In this document: piece after piece, positions 1 to 6,810 of the stretch
How the letters are laid out: each line of letters begins with the position of its first letter
Position numbering within the stretch: the stretch's first letter is position 1
Assembly: GCA_036655715.1 (NCBI GenBank)
Contig: JAVVPO010000036.1
Span: 1 to 23,868 of the forward strand
Source of the DNA: JAVVPO01 sp036655715
GTDB taxonomy: Bacteria > Bacillota > Clostridia > Lachnospirales > Cellulosilyticaceae
Direction: 5' to 3'
DNA: 23,868 nt
Notes under the pieces: model-generated
What the model saw: only the letters and a program-made list of their open reading frames with translations
The model's database searches: none
What the model was told of the DNA's origin: nothing
Position numbers and translations under genes: made by a program

Positions 1-89
1 GGCATCTCAGTTTCTTTTGCCTTGTCTGGATTTTCTTTAATCACTTTATAACTTCCTTGAAACTTCTCTATTTGATCCATAAGTCTCAT
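1..89 (-). CDS. Partial unidentified gene, N-terminal 29 codons
   Basis: An open reading frame starts at 89 on the minus strand and runs off the window edge. The start is chosen because a GGGGGG ribosome binding site at 102-97 lies 7 bases upstream of this ATG and overlaps the stop codon of the GH3 gene. This implies translational linkage in the same operon. A second in-frame ATG at 80 is less well spaced. The visible peptide starts MRLMDQIEKF and is charged and hydrophilic, with no signal peptide, so the product is probably cytoplasmic. I do not recognise the family from so short a piece. Its position suggests a further step in the amino-sugar or glycan pathway of the upstream genes, but that is inference only. 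Confidence 0.7.
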   Translation of the reverse strand, partial: MRLMDQIEKFQGSYKVIKENPDKAKETEM

Positions 90-101
90 TAGTCTTCCCC
101 C

Positions 102-1712
102 CTATTCAAACAACTGCTTAGCTGGATTAAATTCAAAATCACCATCTATAAAAATAGATTCTACTAAAGCTTCTAAAGTAACAGCTGTAAGTCCACCTGT
201 TACAATGACATAATCACAATACGTAGCTAGTAATTTTGCATCTTCTGGACTTCTCGTTGCCACTCCTATAATCTTCTTAGTAGGGCAGAACTCTCTTATG
301 TATTTGAGTGTCTCAATTTGCTCTTTAAAGCAGTACGCATTAACCGTTGTAAAGATTACGAAATCAGAAATGATAGCAATATCCCCTACTGAAACCATCT
401 CCATGTGAGTCGGTCTCCACGGCATAATAACTTCTTTAATATTGTGGTGAATATGATTTTTCTTTAGTGTATCTTCTACAGAAAGTTTATCGTAGAGATT
501 AATGGCATCACTCATTACAAGTCTTGCTGGATTGCCAAAAATAATGCCCAGCTTTTCTTCTTCCTTAAGTTTAATTGGGAAATCTTCATTCTCCCCTTTA
601 TAAAGAATCAAAGCTTTCTTAGCTATTTTGCAAGCTATTTGATCTCCATCGCCCTTATTAAAAGTTTTTTCTTTCGGCATCTGTCCACATTTATAATTAG
701 CTTTGTACGCAAGGACTCTAAGGCACGCTTCATTGATACGCTCCTCTAGAACTCTTCCTTCTTCAACACATTTTTCCATGAAATCTACATACCACTCCCC
801 TGCGTAAGTAGACATGAGCACATCACATCCTGCATTCATAGCTTCTACAAGAGGCTCTTCTTCCCCATATGCATTCAATATGGATTTCATAATTAAATCA
901 TCTGTTACAATAAGTCCTTTATAATTCATTTTCTGACGAAGATAATCCACTACTTTCTTAGACATAGATGCTGGTTTTTCACCATCAAGAGGTGGGAATA
1001 TACCATGATGCATCATAATGCAATCTAGTCCATTTGCTATAGCTTTTCTATAGGGTAATAACTCTACGGTCTCTAACCTTTTTAAATCTCCAGGATGAAT
1101 ATCCATCTTGAAGTGTGTATCTTCCTGTGTTAATCTCATCCCTGGGAAGTGTTTGCCACAAGCTACTATTCCTTGTTCTTGTAACCCCTTAATAAATCCT
1201 GTGCTCATGTTAGCTACCACTTCTGGCTTACTAGAATACATACGATTATCTACTACTGGTACACCATTTATTCTGTCATAACTTACATCAAGTACTGGTG
1301 CGTAGCAAATATCTATTCCCGCATAGTGAAGTTCCTTCCCTACGTGTTTACCTTGTTCATAGGCCATTTCTTCATCATTTGCAAAACCAAGTGCCATATT
1401 ACCCGGGAACATAGTTGTTCCTTTGTGGATAGCTGTAAGCTGCCCACCTTCTTGATCGATTGTTAGTAAAATAGGTATCCTAAGTCTACTTTCTTTCACA
1501 TGTTCTTGTATACGCTGATTCATAGTTCGAAGCTGTTCCAAATCCCTTACATTGGTTCCAGAGAAGAAGATAATTCCTCCAAGCTCCCCTTTTTTATTTT
1601 GCTCAATGAGTTTTTCTGGTAAATCTTCATAGCCTTGATAATACCAAAGAAAAGTCTGCGCTATTTTTTCCCTAAGTGTCATTTGATTAAATACTTCTTG
1701 AACATTAAACAT
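102..1712 (-). CDS. GH3 family beta-N-acetylglucosaminidase / phosphorylase-like enzyme (NagZ/Nag3 type)
   Basis: A 536-residue cytoplasmic protein without a signal peptide. Residues 1-340 form the GH3 TIM barrel and about 350-536 the alpha/beta C-terminal domain, as in two-domain NagZ and Cellulomonas Nag3 proteins. Visible motifs are DQEGG (86-90), KHFPG (187-191), the Asp-x-His dyad D198-T-H200 that replaces the usual Glu acid/base in GH3 N-acetylglucosaminidases, and TDDL (270-273), where Asp271 should be the nucleophile. GH3 enzymes with this His dyad act on N-acetylhexosaminides, and some (Nag3) are phosphorylases that yield sugar 1-phosphate. The catalytic loop reads KHFPGMRLTQEDTH, where classical NagZ has KHFPGHG followed by DSH, so substrate preference may differ. 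The gene follows the phosphohexomutase gene, which would suit a 1-phosphate product. The ATG at 1712 has an AAGGGGGA site. Family is confident; substrate and the hydrolase-versus-phosphorylase choice are not. Confidence 0.88.
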   Translation of the reverse strand: MFNVQEVFNQMTLREKIAQTFLWYYQGYEDLPEKLIEQNKKGELGGIIFFSGTNVRDLEQLRTMNQRIQEHVKESRLRIPILLTIDQEGGQLTAIHKGTTMFPGNMALGFANDEEMAYEQGKHVGKELHYAGIDICYAPVLDVSYDRINGVPVVDNRMYSSKPEVVANMSTGFIKGLQEQGIVACGKHFPGMRLTQEDTHFKMDIHPGDLKRLETVELLPYRKAIANGLDCIMMHHGIFPPLDGEKPASMSKKVVDYLRQKMNYKGLIVTDDLIMKSILNAYGEEEPLVEAMNAGCDVLMSTYAGEWYVDFMEKCVEEGRVLEERINEACLRVLAYKANYKCGQMPKEKTFNKGDGDQIACKIAKKALILYKGENEDFPIKLKEEEKLGIIFGNPARLVMSDAINLYDKLSVEDTLKKNHIHHNIKEVIMPWRPTHMEMVSVGDIAIISDFVIFTTVNAYCFKEQIETLKYIREFCPTKKIIGVATRSPEDAKLLATYCDYVIVTGGLTAVTLEALVESIFIDGDFEFNPAKQLFE

Positions 1713-1767
1713 ATAATCCCCCTTATTTTCTCTTAGTTAATAAATTAAAAGTGCCTCTCATACAAAT

Positions 1768-1800
1768 CGGAACAATCCCCAAAATTTGGGTATTGTTCCG
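1768..1800 (-). repeat. Near-perfect inverted repeat between mutase and GH3 genes
   Basis: Two 16-base arms (1768-1783 and 1785-1800) are complementary except at one position, with an AT-rich centre. The structure lies 30 bases after the mutase stop codon and 55 bases before the GH3 start. No U-tract follows directly on the minus strand, only a UUUU about 18 bases later. It may therefore be an attenuating or mRNA-processing hairpin inside the operon rather than a full terminator. Confidence 0.65.
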
Positions 1801-1829
1801 ACTGGGAGGATTTTATGATTTAAGGAGTC

Positions 1830-3242
1830 TTATAACCCCAAAAATGTTTTCATAATACAGCTAATTTCTTTTGCTTCTTGCTCAGTACTCATTTCTGTAA
1901 AGACGCGAATAAGCGGCTCTGTTCCTGAGAAACGTGCGATAATCCATCCGCCATTTTCAAAATAAACTTTTACGCCATCTTCATAACTTACATGACTTAC
2001 TATAATACCAAATTCTGGTAATTTTTTTTCTTCAAAGAGTAAATGGATAAGCTCTTCTTTTTTCTCATGAGAGAAACGGTAGTCACCTTCTGTCATCACA
2101 AAGTCACCAAATTGCTCATGGATCTCATCTAACATCTCAGCCAAACGCTTTCCTGTCACACTCATCATTTCTACAAGTAGCCCAGCTGCAAAGATACCAT
2201 CTTTACCTTTGATGTGCCCTCTAATAGTAAGACCACCACTACTCTCCCCACCAATGACAGCATCTGTTTCTTCCATTTTTGAAGAAATATGCTTAAATCC
2301 TACTGGTACTTCATGACACTCTGCCCCAAACGCTTTGGCTATAGCATCTAAAAGGTGTGTTGTCGCAATATTTCTTACGACAGGACCTTGCCAGCCTTTG
2401 TATTTAAGAAGATAGTAATAAAGAAGTGCCATAATATCATTTGGATGAATATAATGTCCTTTTTCATCAATAATCCCTAATCTATCTGCATCTCCATCTG
2501 TACCAATCCCAATATCATAGCTTTTTTCTACTACCATATTAGAAAGCTGAGAAAGTGTGAGTGCACTTGGTGAAGGCATTCTGCCTCCAAAAGTTGTATC
2601 ATGTCTTTCATTAATGACATCTACTTCACATCTACAACTAATAAGTAAAGCTTGAAGTGAATTCTTAGATACCCCAAACATTGGATCTACTAAGATTTTA
2701 AGACCTTTTTCTCTAATGGCCTCTACATTAAGCATGCCAAGTATGGTATCTATATAGTCATTAAATGGATTAACCTCTGAGATTAAACCTTCTGCTAATG
2801 CCTTGCTATACTCCACAGTTTTAATTTTTTCTGCTGTCAAGGTGCTAATAAGTGTTTCTACTCTCTCAGTTACAGCCTCAGTAGCATCTCTGCCACCTTT
2901 AGTAAATATCTTGATACCATTATAGTCTGCTGGGTTATGACTAGCTGTTACGGCCATACCATAATCATTTTCATGCATTTTAGCATAGTACATAATAAGA
3001 GGTGTCGGTGAAATCTTATTAATAAGTTGTACATGTATGCCATTTCCAGCCATAACTTCACTAACCCATCTAGCTGCTTTATCAGATAGGAATCGTCTAT
3101 CATATCCTATAACAATTCCTTTTTCCACTACACTTTCTTCGTGCATCATATTAGCAACAGCCTGTGCTACCAATAAAATGTTATCCTTAATAAATTCTTC
3201 TCCTATAAGAGCTCTCCAGCCCCCTGTTCCAAATTTGATCAT
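1830..3242 (-). CDS. Phosphohexomutase (phosphoglucomutase/phosphomannomutase family)
   Basis: A 470-residue alpha-D-phosphohexomutase of normal family length with all four signature loops. These are the phosphoserine loop TASHNP with Ser101, the metal loop DGDADR at 249-254, the sugar-specificity loop GGESSGG at 331-337, and the phosphate-binding loop RFSGTEP at 437-443. It should interconvert a hexose 1-phosphate and 6-phosphate in the cytoplasm. The sugar loop resembles glucose-type GEESGG more than the GEMSGH of GlmM/PMM-type enzymes, so glucose 1-phosphate is possible, but N-acetylglucosamine 1-phosphate would fit the neighbouring GH3 gene if that enzyme is a phosphorylase. The ATG at 3242 follows GAGGGAG with 6-base spacing. 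The upstream permease stop is 12 bases away, so the genes are co-transcribed. Substrate cannot be fixed from sequence. Confidence 0.92.
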   Translation of the reverse strand: MIKFGTGGWRALIGEEFIKDNILLVAQAVANMMHEESVVEKGIVIGYDRRFLSDKAARWVSEVMAGNGIHVQLINKISPTPLIMYYAKMHENDYGMAVTASHNPADYNGIKIFTKGGRDATEAVTERVETLISTLTAEKIKTVEYSKALAEGLISEVNPFNDYIDTILGMLNVEAIREKGLKILVDPMFGVSKNSLQALLISCRCEVDVINERHDTTFGGRMPSPSALTLSQLSNMVVEKSYDIGIGTDGDADRLGIIDEKGHYIHPNDIMALLYYYLLKYKGWQGPVVRNIATTHLLDAIAKAFGAECHEVPVGFKHISSKMEETDAVIGGESSGGLTIRGHIKGKDGIFAAGLLVEMMSVTGKRLAEMLDEIHEQFGDFVMTEGDYRFSHEKKEELIHLLFEEKKLPEFGIIVSHVSYEDGVKVYFENGGWIIARFSGTEPLIRVFTEMSTEQEAKEISCIMKTFLGL

Positions 3243-3254
3243 ATCGCACTCCCT

Positions 3255-4145
3255 CTATCCTTTTATTGCACCAGCGGTTAGGCCTTTTATAATATACTTT
3301 TGGAAAAATAGATAAACTATCATCATAGGTATTACAACTACTATAACCGCTGCTGCCATAAGCCCATAGTCTGTCCCGTATTGTGAACTTATACGATCTA
3401 GTATAGCACAAATTGGCATCACTGTTTCATCTCTTATGAGAGTTTTTTGAATAAATAGATCATTGTATGACCATAAGAATGTAAAGATAGAAACGGTTGC
3501 AAAAGCTGGTTTAGATATAGGTACAACGATCTTGGTAAATATTTTCCAAGGTGAGCACCCTTCTACTACCGCAGCCTCCTCAAGTTCTATAGGAATACTA
3601 GACATGAATCCTACCATGATAATAATAGCAAAAGGCAAATTCCCCGCCGTTTGTGGCAAGATAACACCTATATGTGTACTAAGAAGTCCTGCTTTATGCA
3701 GTCCCATAAAGACAGGTACAATCGTTGCAAATGCTGGAAAAAGAAGTGCTCCCATAAGTGCTGAATGAATAATAGTTTTCCCCTTAAACTCATACCTTGC
3801 TATGATGTAGGAAGCAAGACCTCCAAAGAACATAACAGCTATAACTACAGATCCTGATATAATAAAACTATTGATATAAGCTCTCCCGATATTAATGGTT
3901 GTAAAAGCTGATACGTAATTTGCAAATGTTGGTTCTGTTACTAAACTAAATGAATCTTGTATGATAAGTGTTCTATCTTTAAAAGAATTATTGAGTACCC
4001 ATAGCAAAGGATAGATTGTTGTTAATGCCCATAGCACGAGTATAGTATGGACACATCCTATTCCTAAAGAAAATTTTCTTATAGGTGAGGATGTTTTTTT
4101 TAATTTTGTATTATTTGATAAAGTCATTGCTTGATTTTGCGCCAT
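3255..4145 (-). CDS. Carbohydrate ABC transporter permease, MalG-type (CUT1)
   Basis: A 296-residue inner-membrane permease with about six hydrophobic segments, the first near residues 30-52. The cytoplasmic EAA loop reads EEAAVVEGC (189-197) followed by a conserved I..P pattern, which couples the permease to the transport ATPase. It ends in KG like other MalG-type subunits. It forms the transmembrane pore together with the MalF-type protein encoded 17 bases upstream and takes substrate from the lipoprotein at 5197-6546. The start ATG at 4145 has an AGGAGGG site about 10 bases upstream. Family assignment is firm; the sugar transported is unknown, though the downstream GH3 and mutase genes suggest an oligosaccharide, possibly containing N-acetylhexosamine. 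Confidence 0.93.
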   Translation of the reverse strand: MAQNQAMTLSNNTKLKKTSSPIRKFSLGIGCVHTILVLWALTTIYPLLWVLNNSFKDRTLIIQDSFSLVTEPTFANYVSAFTTINIGRAYINSFIISGSVVIAVMFFGGLASYIIARYEFKGKTIIHSALMGALLFPAFATIVPVFMGLHKAGLLSTHIGVILPQTAGNLPFAIIIMVGFMSSIPIELEEAAVVEGCSPWKIFTKIVVPISKPAFATVSIFTFLWSYNDLFIQKTLIRDETVMPICAILDRISSQYGTDYGLMAAAVIVVVIPMMIVYLFFQKYIIKGLTAGAIKG

Positions 4146-4162
4146 ATTCTAACACCCTCCTT

Positions 4163-5032
4163 CTATAAATCTTCTGTTTTTAGTAATTTATTAACTAGCA
4201 ATGCGATGATCATACCTAAAACAACAATGGCAACAGCTATAGTGCACCCATACCCTATACGCCACGCTTCATATACTGTCTTATATTGATAAGTTCCAAA
4301 TAGATATGTTGTTTCAAGAGGAGCCCCACGTGGCGCGATAACCCATGCAAGGTCAAATATCTTAAGCGTTCCTGTAATAACAAGAATCAAGCTAGATTTA
4401 ATAACACCTTTTAATAATGGTATCGTAATATAAATTGTTTTCTTGAAACCTGTAATCCCATCTAAATAGGCAGATTCATAAATATCTTCTGGAATACCTG
4501 CTATACCTGTTAGGATAATAACAAAATAAAATCCTACGTACTGCCATATAATTGGCGTTGCAATCGAGTAAAGAGCTCTCCCTTCCTCAAGCCAATAAAT
4601 AGGTTCTAACCCTATCATCTTTAACAATTGATTGAATAACCCCATATCTAGATTGTAAAACAGTGTAAACATAAGGCCTATAGCTGTTGCTGAAATAACA
4701 ACAGGGAAGAAAAACACCGTACGATAAAAGCTTTTCCCCCTCTTAATGCTATCTACTAAAATAGCTAGTAGGAATCCTAAGCCTAATTCAAAAACAATCA
4801 TTAACAACATCATAATAAAAGTATTTTTAAATGATGTATGAATAATTGGGTCTTTAACAAGTTCTACATAGTTATTAAGTCCTATAAAGGTCTTATCCAC
4901 ACCTGCCATATCTGAAATATTAAAAAGGCTATTCCATATACTTTGTAAAAATGGAATATATAAAAATAATGACACAAGTATAACAGTAGGCAACAAGAAT
5001 ATCCATACCATTTTTTTATCTTTATAAATCAT
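4163..5032 (-). CDS. Carbohydrate ABC transporter permease, MalF-type (CUT1)
   Basis: A sugar ABC transporter permease of about 289 residues. The N-terminus has the typical FLLPTVILVSLFLYIPF membrane segment, followed by five further hydrophobic stretches. The EAA-type coupling loop (ESAYLDG) lies near residues 186-192, with the expected I.IPLL after it. The reading frame is also open from a TTG at 5038, but the AGGAGG core at 5047-5042 is only 3 bases from that TTG and 9 bases from the ATG at 5032, so I prefer the ATG. The gene follows the binding-protein gene after a hairpin and leads directly into the MalG-type gene. No ATPase gene is present in this operon. Confidence 0.92.
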   Translation of the reverse strand: MIYKDKKMVWIFLLPTVILVSLFLYIPFLQSIWNSLFNISDMAGVDKTFIGLNNYVELVKDPIIHTSFKNTFIMMLLMIVFELGLGFLLAILVDSIKRGKSFYRTVFFFPVVISATAIGLMFTLFYNLDMGLFNQLLKMIGLEPIYWLEEGRALYSIATPIIWQYVGFYFVIILTGIAGIPEDIYESAYLDGITGFKKTIYITIPLLKGVIKSSLILVITGTLKIFDLAWVIAPRGAPLETTYLFGTYQYKTVYEAWRIGYGCTIAVAIVVLGMIIALLVNKLLKTEDL

Positions 5033-5110
5033 TTCCAAGCCCCTCCTTCCTATTTGCTACCCTCTCACGACACTTTTATGTAACCTTTAGCCTATTTTGG
5101 GGTAAAAGAA

Positions 5111-5143
5111 TAACAGCTGATGCCAAGTGACTCTCAACTGTTA
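5111..5143 (-). repeat. Intergenic hairpin between binding-protein and permease genes
   Basis: A 10-base stem (5111-5120 with 5134-5143, one non-Watson-Crick position) closes a 13-base loop. It lies 54 bases beyond the binding-protein stop codon and about 80 bases before the permease start. Minus-strand RNA continues with UUCUUUUAC, a weak U-rich run. This suits a leaky terminator or 3'-end stabiliser that makes the binding protein more abundant than the permeases, a common arrangement in sugar ABC operons. Confidence 0.6.
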
Positions 5144-5196
5144 TCCTGTAACACCTTGTATTTCACATTTTCATTTTTTTATTAGATTATCTATGC

Positions 5197-6546
5197 TTAT
5201 TTACCCGTATGAATTCTAATAACTTCATCTGCTACAGCTGCTGCATCTTCTTTACCTGCTGCAATACCTGGTGCTTTGCTAAGTAGGTAATCCCATGCTG
5301 CTTTATTAAGCCATGAATCAATAGCTGCATCTACGCCTTTTGCTGAAATAGCTACATCAGAACCACTAATTGCAAGTGGTGTGTACCCTTCTACCACTCC
5401 AATATCAGCTGCTGGTGATCCACCACCTGCTACTACTACGAATTCTTTGATAAGGTCTGTAGTTGTCATACTTTCAATAAACTTAACTGATGCATCACGT
5501 TTTGCTGGATCATCCCAAGCTTTTCTTGTGATATAGTAACCACTTGAGAATCCTCCAATAATATCTGATGGATCTTTTTTACCATTTCCTGTCCCTGGGA
5601 ATGGTACTAATACTGTATTTTCTTGGTCTGTTATGTTACCAATTGCCCAGTTTCCGTCTATAAACATTGCTGCTTCTTTATTTGCAAACTGTGTTTGAAC
5701 AATTTCATGTTTTGTAGTTGCTGCATCTTTAGGGAATGCACCCATATCATTAAATGTCTTAAATAATGTAAGACCATTTACCCATGTATCTCTTACTGCT
5801 GCTACATCTTGATTACTATGATCTGCAACACCACCTTCAGCTAAGATAAAGTGCTCGATAAGGTAATGAGGAATATGTGATAGAGCTGCTGCAATAGGTG
5901 TGATACCCTTTTCAGCAAAAGTAGTAATAGCTTTCTCGAAGTTTTCCCAGGTAGTTGGTAACTCTAAATTGTACTGGTCAAATAAATCTTTATTACAGAA
6001 GATACCTTCATAGTATCCACGCACTGGCACTGCATACTGCTTACCATCTACACATTTTGCTGAATCTAAAGCCACTGGTAAAATATTTGAAGCAAAATCT
6101 GGGTATTCAGCTTGAATTTCTTCAAGGGATACTACTTTATCTTGCTCTACTAATGTCTTAGAGTTTACATCAGTAAAGAAGTAGATAACATCTGGTTCAT
6201 TCCCTGCTGCAAAATCTGTAAGTACATTTGATTTCCACTGCTCATCAGCTGTTGCTGAAGAATCTTTTACTGTGATATGTGGATTATCTGCCATAAATTG
6301 ATCAACAGACTCTTTATAAATACCTGCCATCGGGTCTGTACCACCAAACATAGATACTGTTTTAAGTGTTACAGGTGCTGGACCCTCTTCTTTTGCTGGC
6401 TCTGTCTCTTTTACTGGTGCTACTTCTGCTGTTTTTTCCGCTGTTGGAGCTGGCGCTGACTCTTCCTTGTTACTACATCCAACCATGCTTGTGCCCATCA
6501 TTGTTACTGCTACCCCTAATGCAATTACTTTGGAAAATTTCTTCAT
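5197..6546 (-). CDS. Sugar ABC transporter substrate-binding lipoprotein
   Basis: A 449-residue extracellular solute-binding protein of the carbohydrate type. The N-terminus has a basic start (MKKFSK), a hydrophobic core and the lipobox SMVGC with the lipidated Cys at 24. It is followed by a Glu/Pro/Ala/Lys-rich linker (about 25-57) that tethers the binding domain outside the membrane. The mature domain shows the usual features of family-1 binding proteins, such as VIYFFTD, a KEAAMFIDGNWAIGN segment and PFPGTG. It delivers sugar to the two permeases downstream. The ATG at 6546 follows an AAGGGGGA site. It is the first gene after an extended -10 promoter and tandem repeats, and lies just after the two-component regulator genes, which probably control it. 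The ligand cannot be deduced from sequence. Confidence 0.92.
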   Translation of the reverse strand: MKKFSKVIALGVAVTMMGTSMVGCSNKEESAPAPTAEKTAEVAPVKETEPAKEEGPAPVTLKTVSMFGGTDPMAGIYKESVDQFMADNPHITVKDSSATADEQWKSNVLTDFAAGNEPDVIYFFTDVNSKTLVEQDKVVSLEEIQAEYPDFASNILPVALDSAKCVDGKQYAVPVRGYYEGIFCNKDLFDQYNLELPTTWENFEKAITTFAEKGITPIAAALSHIPHYLIEHFILAEGGVADHSNQDVAAVRDTWVNGLTLFKTFNDMGAFPKDAATTKHEIVQTQFANKEAAMFIDGNWAIGNITDQENTVLVPFPGTGNGKKDPSDIIGGFSSGYYITRKAWDDPAKRDASVKFIESMTTTDLIKEFVVVAGGGSPAADIGVVEGYTPLAISGSDVAISAKGVDAAIDSWLNKAAWDYLLSKAPGIAAGKEDAAAVADEVIRIHTGK

Positions 6547-6636
6547 AATTACTATTCCCCCTTATTTTTCTTACCACCAGTAAGCTCTAAGCTTTTCTAG
6601 CGTGTAAGCTGTCTATTAGTTTTCTAACTTGATTTT

Positions 6637-6665
6637 ATTATATCATTTAGTTTATACAATTCCCA
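6637..6665 (-). promoter_or_regulatory. Probable promoter of the binding-protein/permease/GH3 operon
   Basis: On the minus strand a perfect TATAAT (6642-6637) preceded by TGA forms an extended -10 box. At 17-base spacing the -35 position (6665-6660) reads TGGGAA, only three matches to TTGACA. A good extended -10 with a poor -35 is typical of activator-dependent promoters. Transcription would begin near 6630, giving a leader of about 85 bases that contains a small 5-bp hairpin (6570-6584) just upstream of the ribosome binding site. Confidence 0.65.
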
Positions 6666-6691
6666 TAGGTCTATATTGGTCTTTATTGGTC
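6662..6691. promoter_or_regulatory. Three tandem 10-bp repeats at the -35, likely activator site
   Basis: On the plus strand three consecutive 10-base units read CCCATAGGTC, TATATTGGTC and TTTATTGGTC. Each ends in the same GGTC one helical turn apart. The block overlaps or abuts the -35 of the binding-protein promoter. Helically phased direct repeats next to the -35 are what an AraC-type activator such as the adjacent YesN-like regulator would be expected to bind. The repeat is seen directly; the binding protein is inferred. Confidence 0.6.
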
Positions 6692-6713
6692 ATTTTTGCT
6701 TTATATTTTTATG

Positions 6714-6741
6714 CTCTAACAGCAATTTTTTTCACTCTAAC
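6714..6741. promoter_or_regulatory. Pair of CTCTAAC direct repeats, 21 bp apart
   Basis: CTCTAAC occurs at 6714-6720 and 6735-6741, a centre spacing of 21 bases or two helical turns. On the minus strand each copy (GTTAGAG) is followed two or three bases later by an A-rich run, so the similarity extends past the heptamer. The pair lies about 22 bases upstream of the tandem GGTC repeats and could be a second binding element for the operon's regulator. Confidence 0.5.
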
Positions 6742-6810
6742 CCGTTATCTTTTTATCTCTTTGTAGTTTTTGTATATTCTTGGTATGATGCCAATTTTAT
6801 ACTATTTTCA

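Noticed and set aside
3187..3411. Minus-strand open frame bridging the permease and mutase genes
   Set aside because: It overlaps both real genes in another frame and matches no family; it is an out-of-frame shadow.
6277..6548. Plus-strand open frames with Leu- or Cys-rich products opposite the binding-protein signal peptide
   Set aside because: They are antisense to a well-supported lipoprotein and their composition mirrors its Glu/Lys/Ala-rich linker; no ribosome binding site was seen.
6770..6800. TTGG/CCAA hairpin after the response regulator gene as a terminator
   Set aside because: The stem is only four or five pairs with no U-run, too weak to support a terminator.
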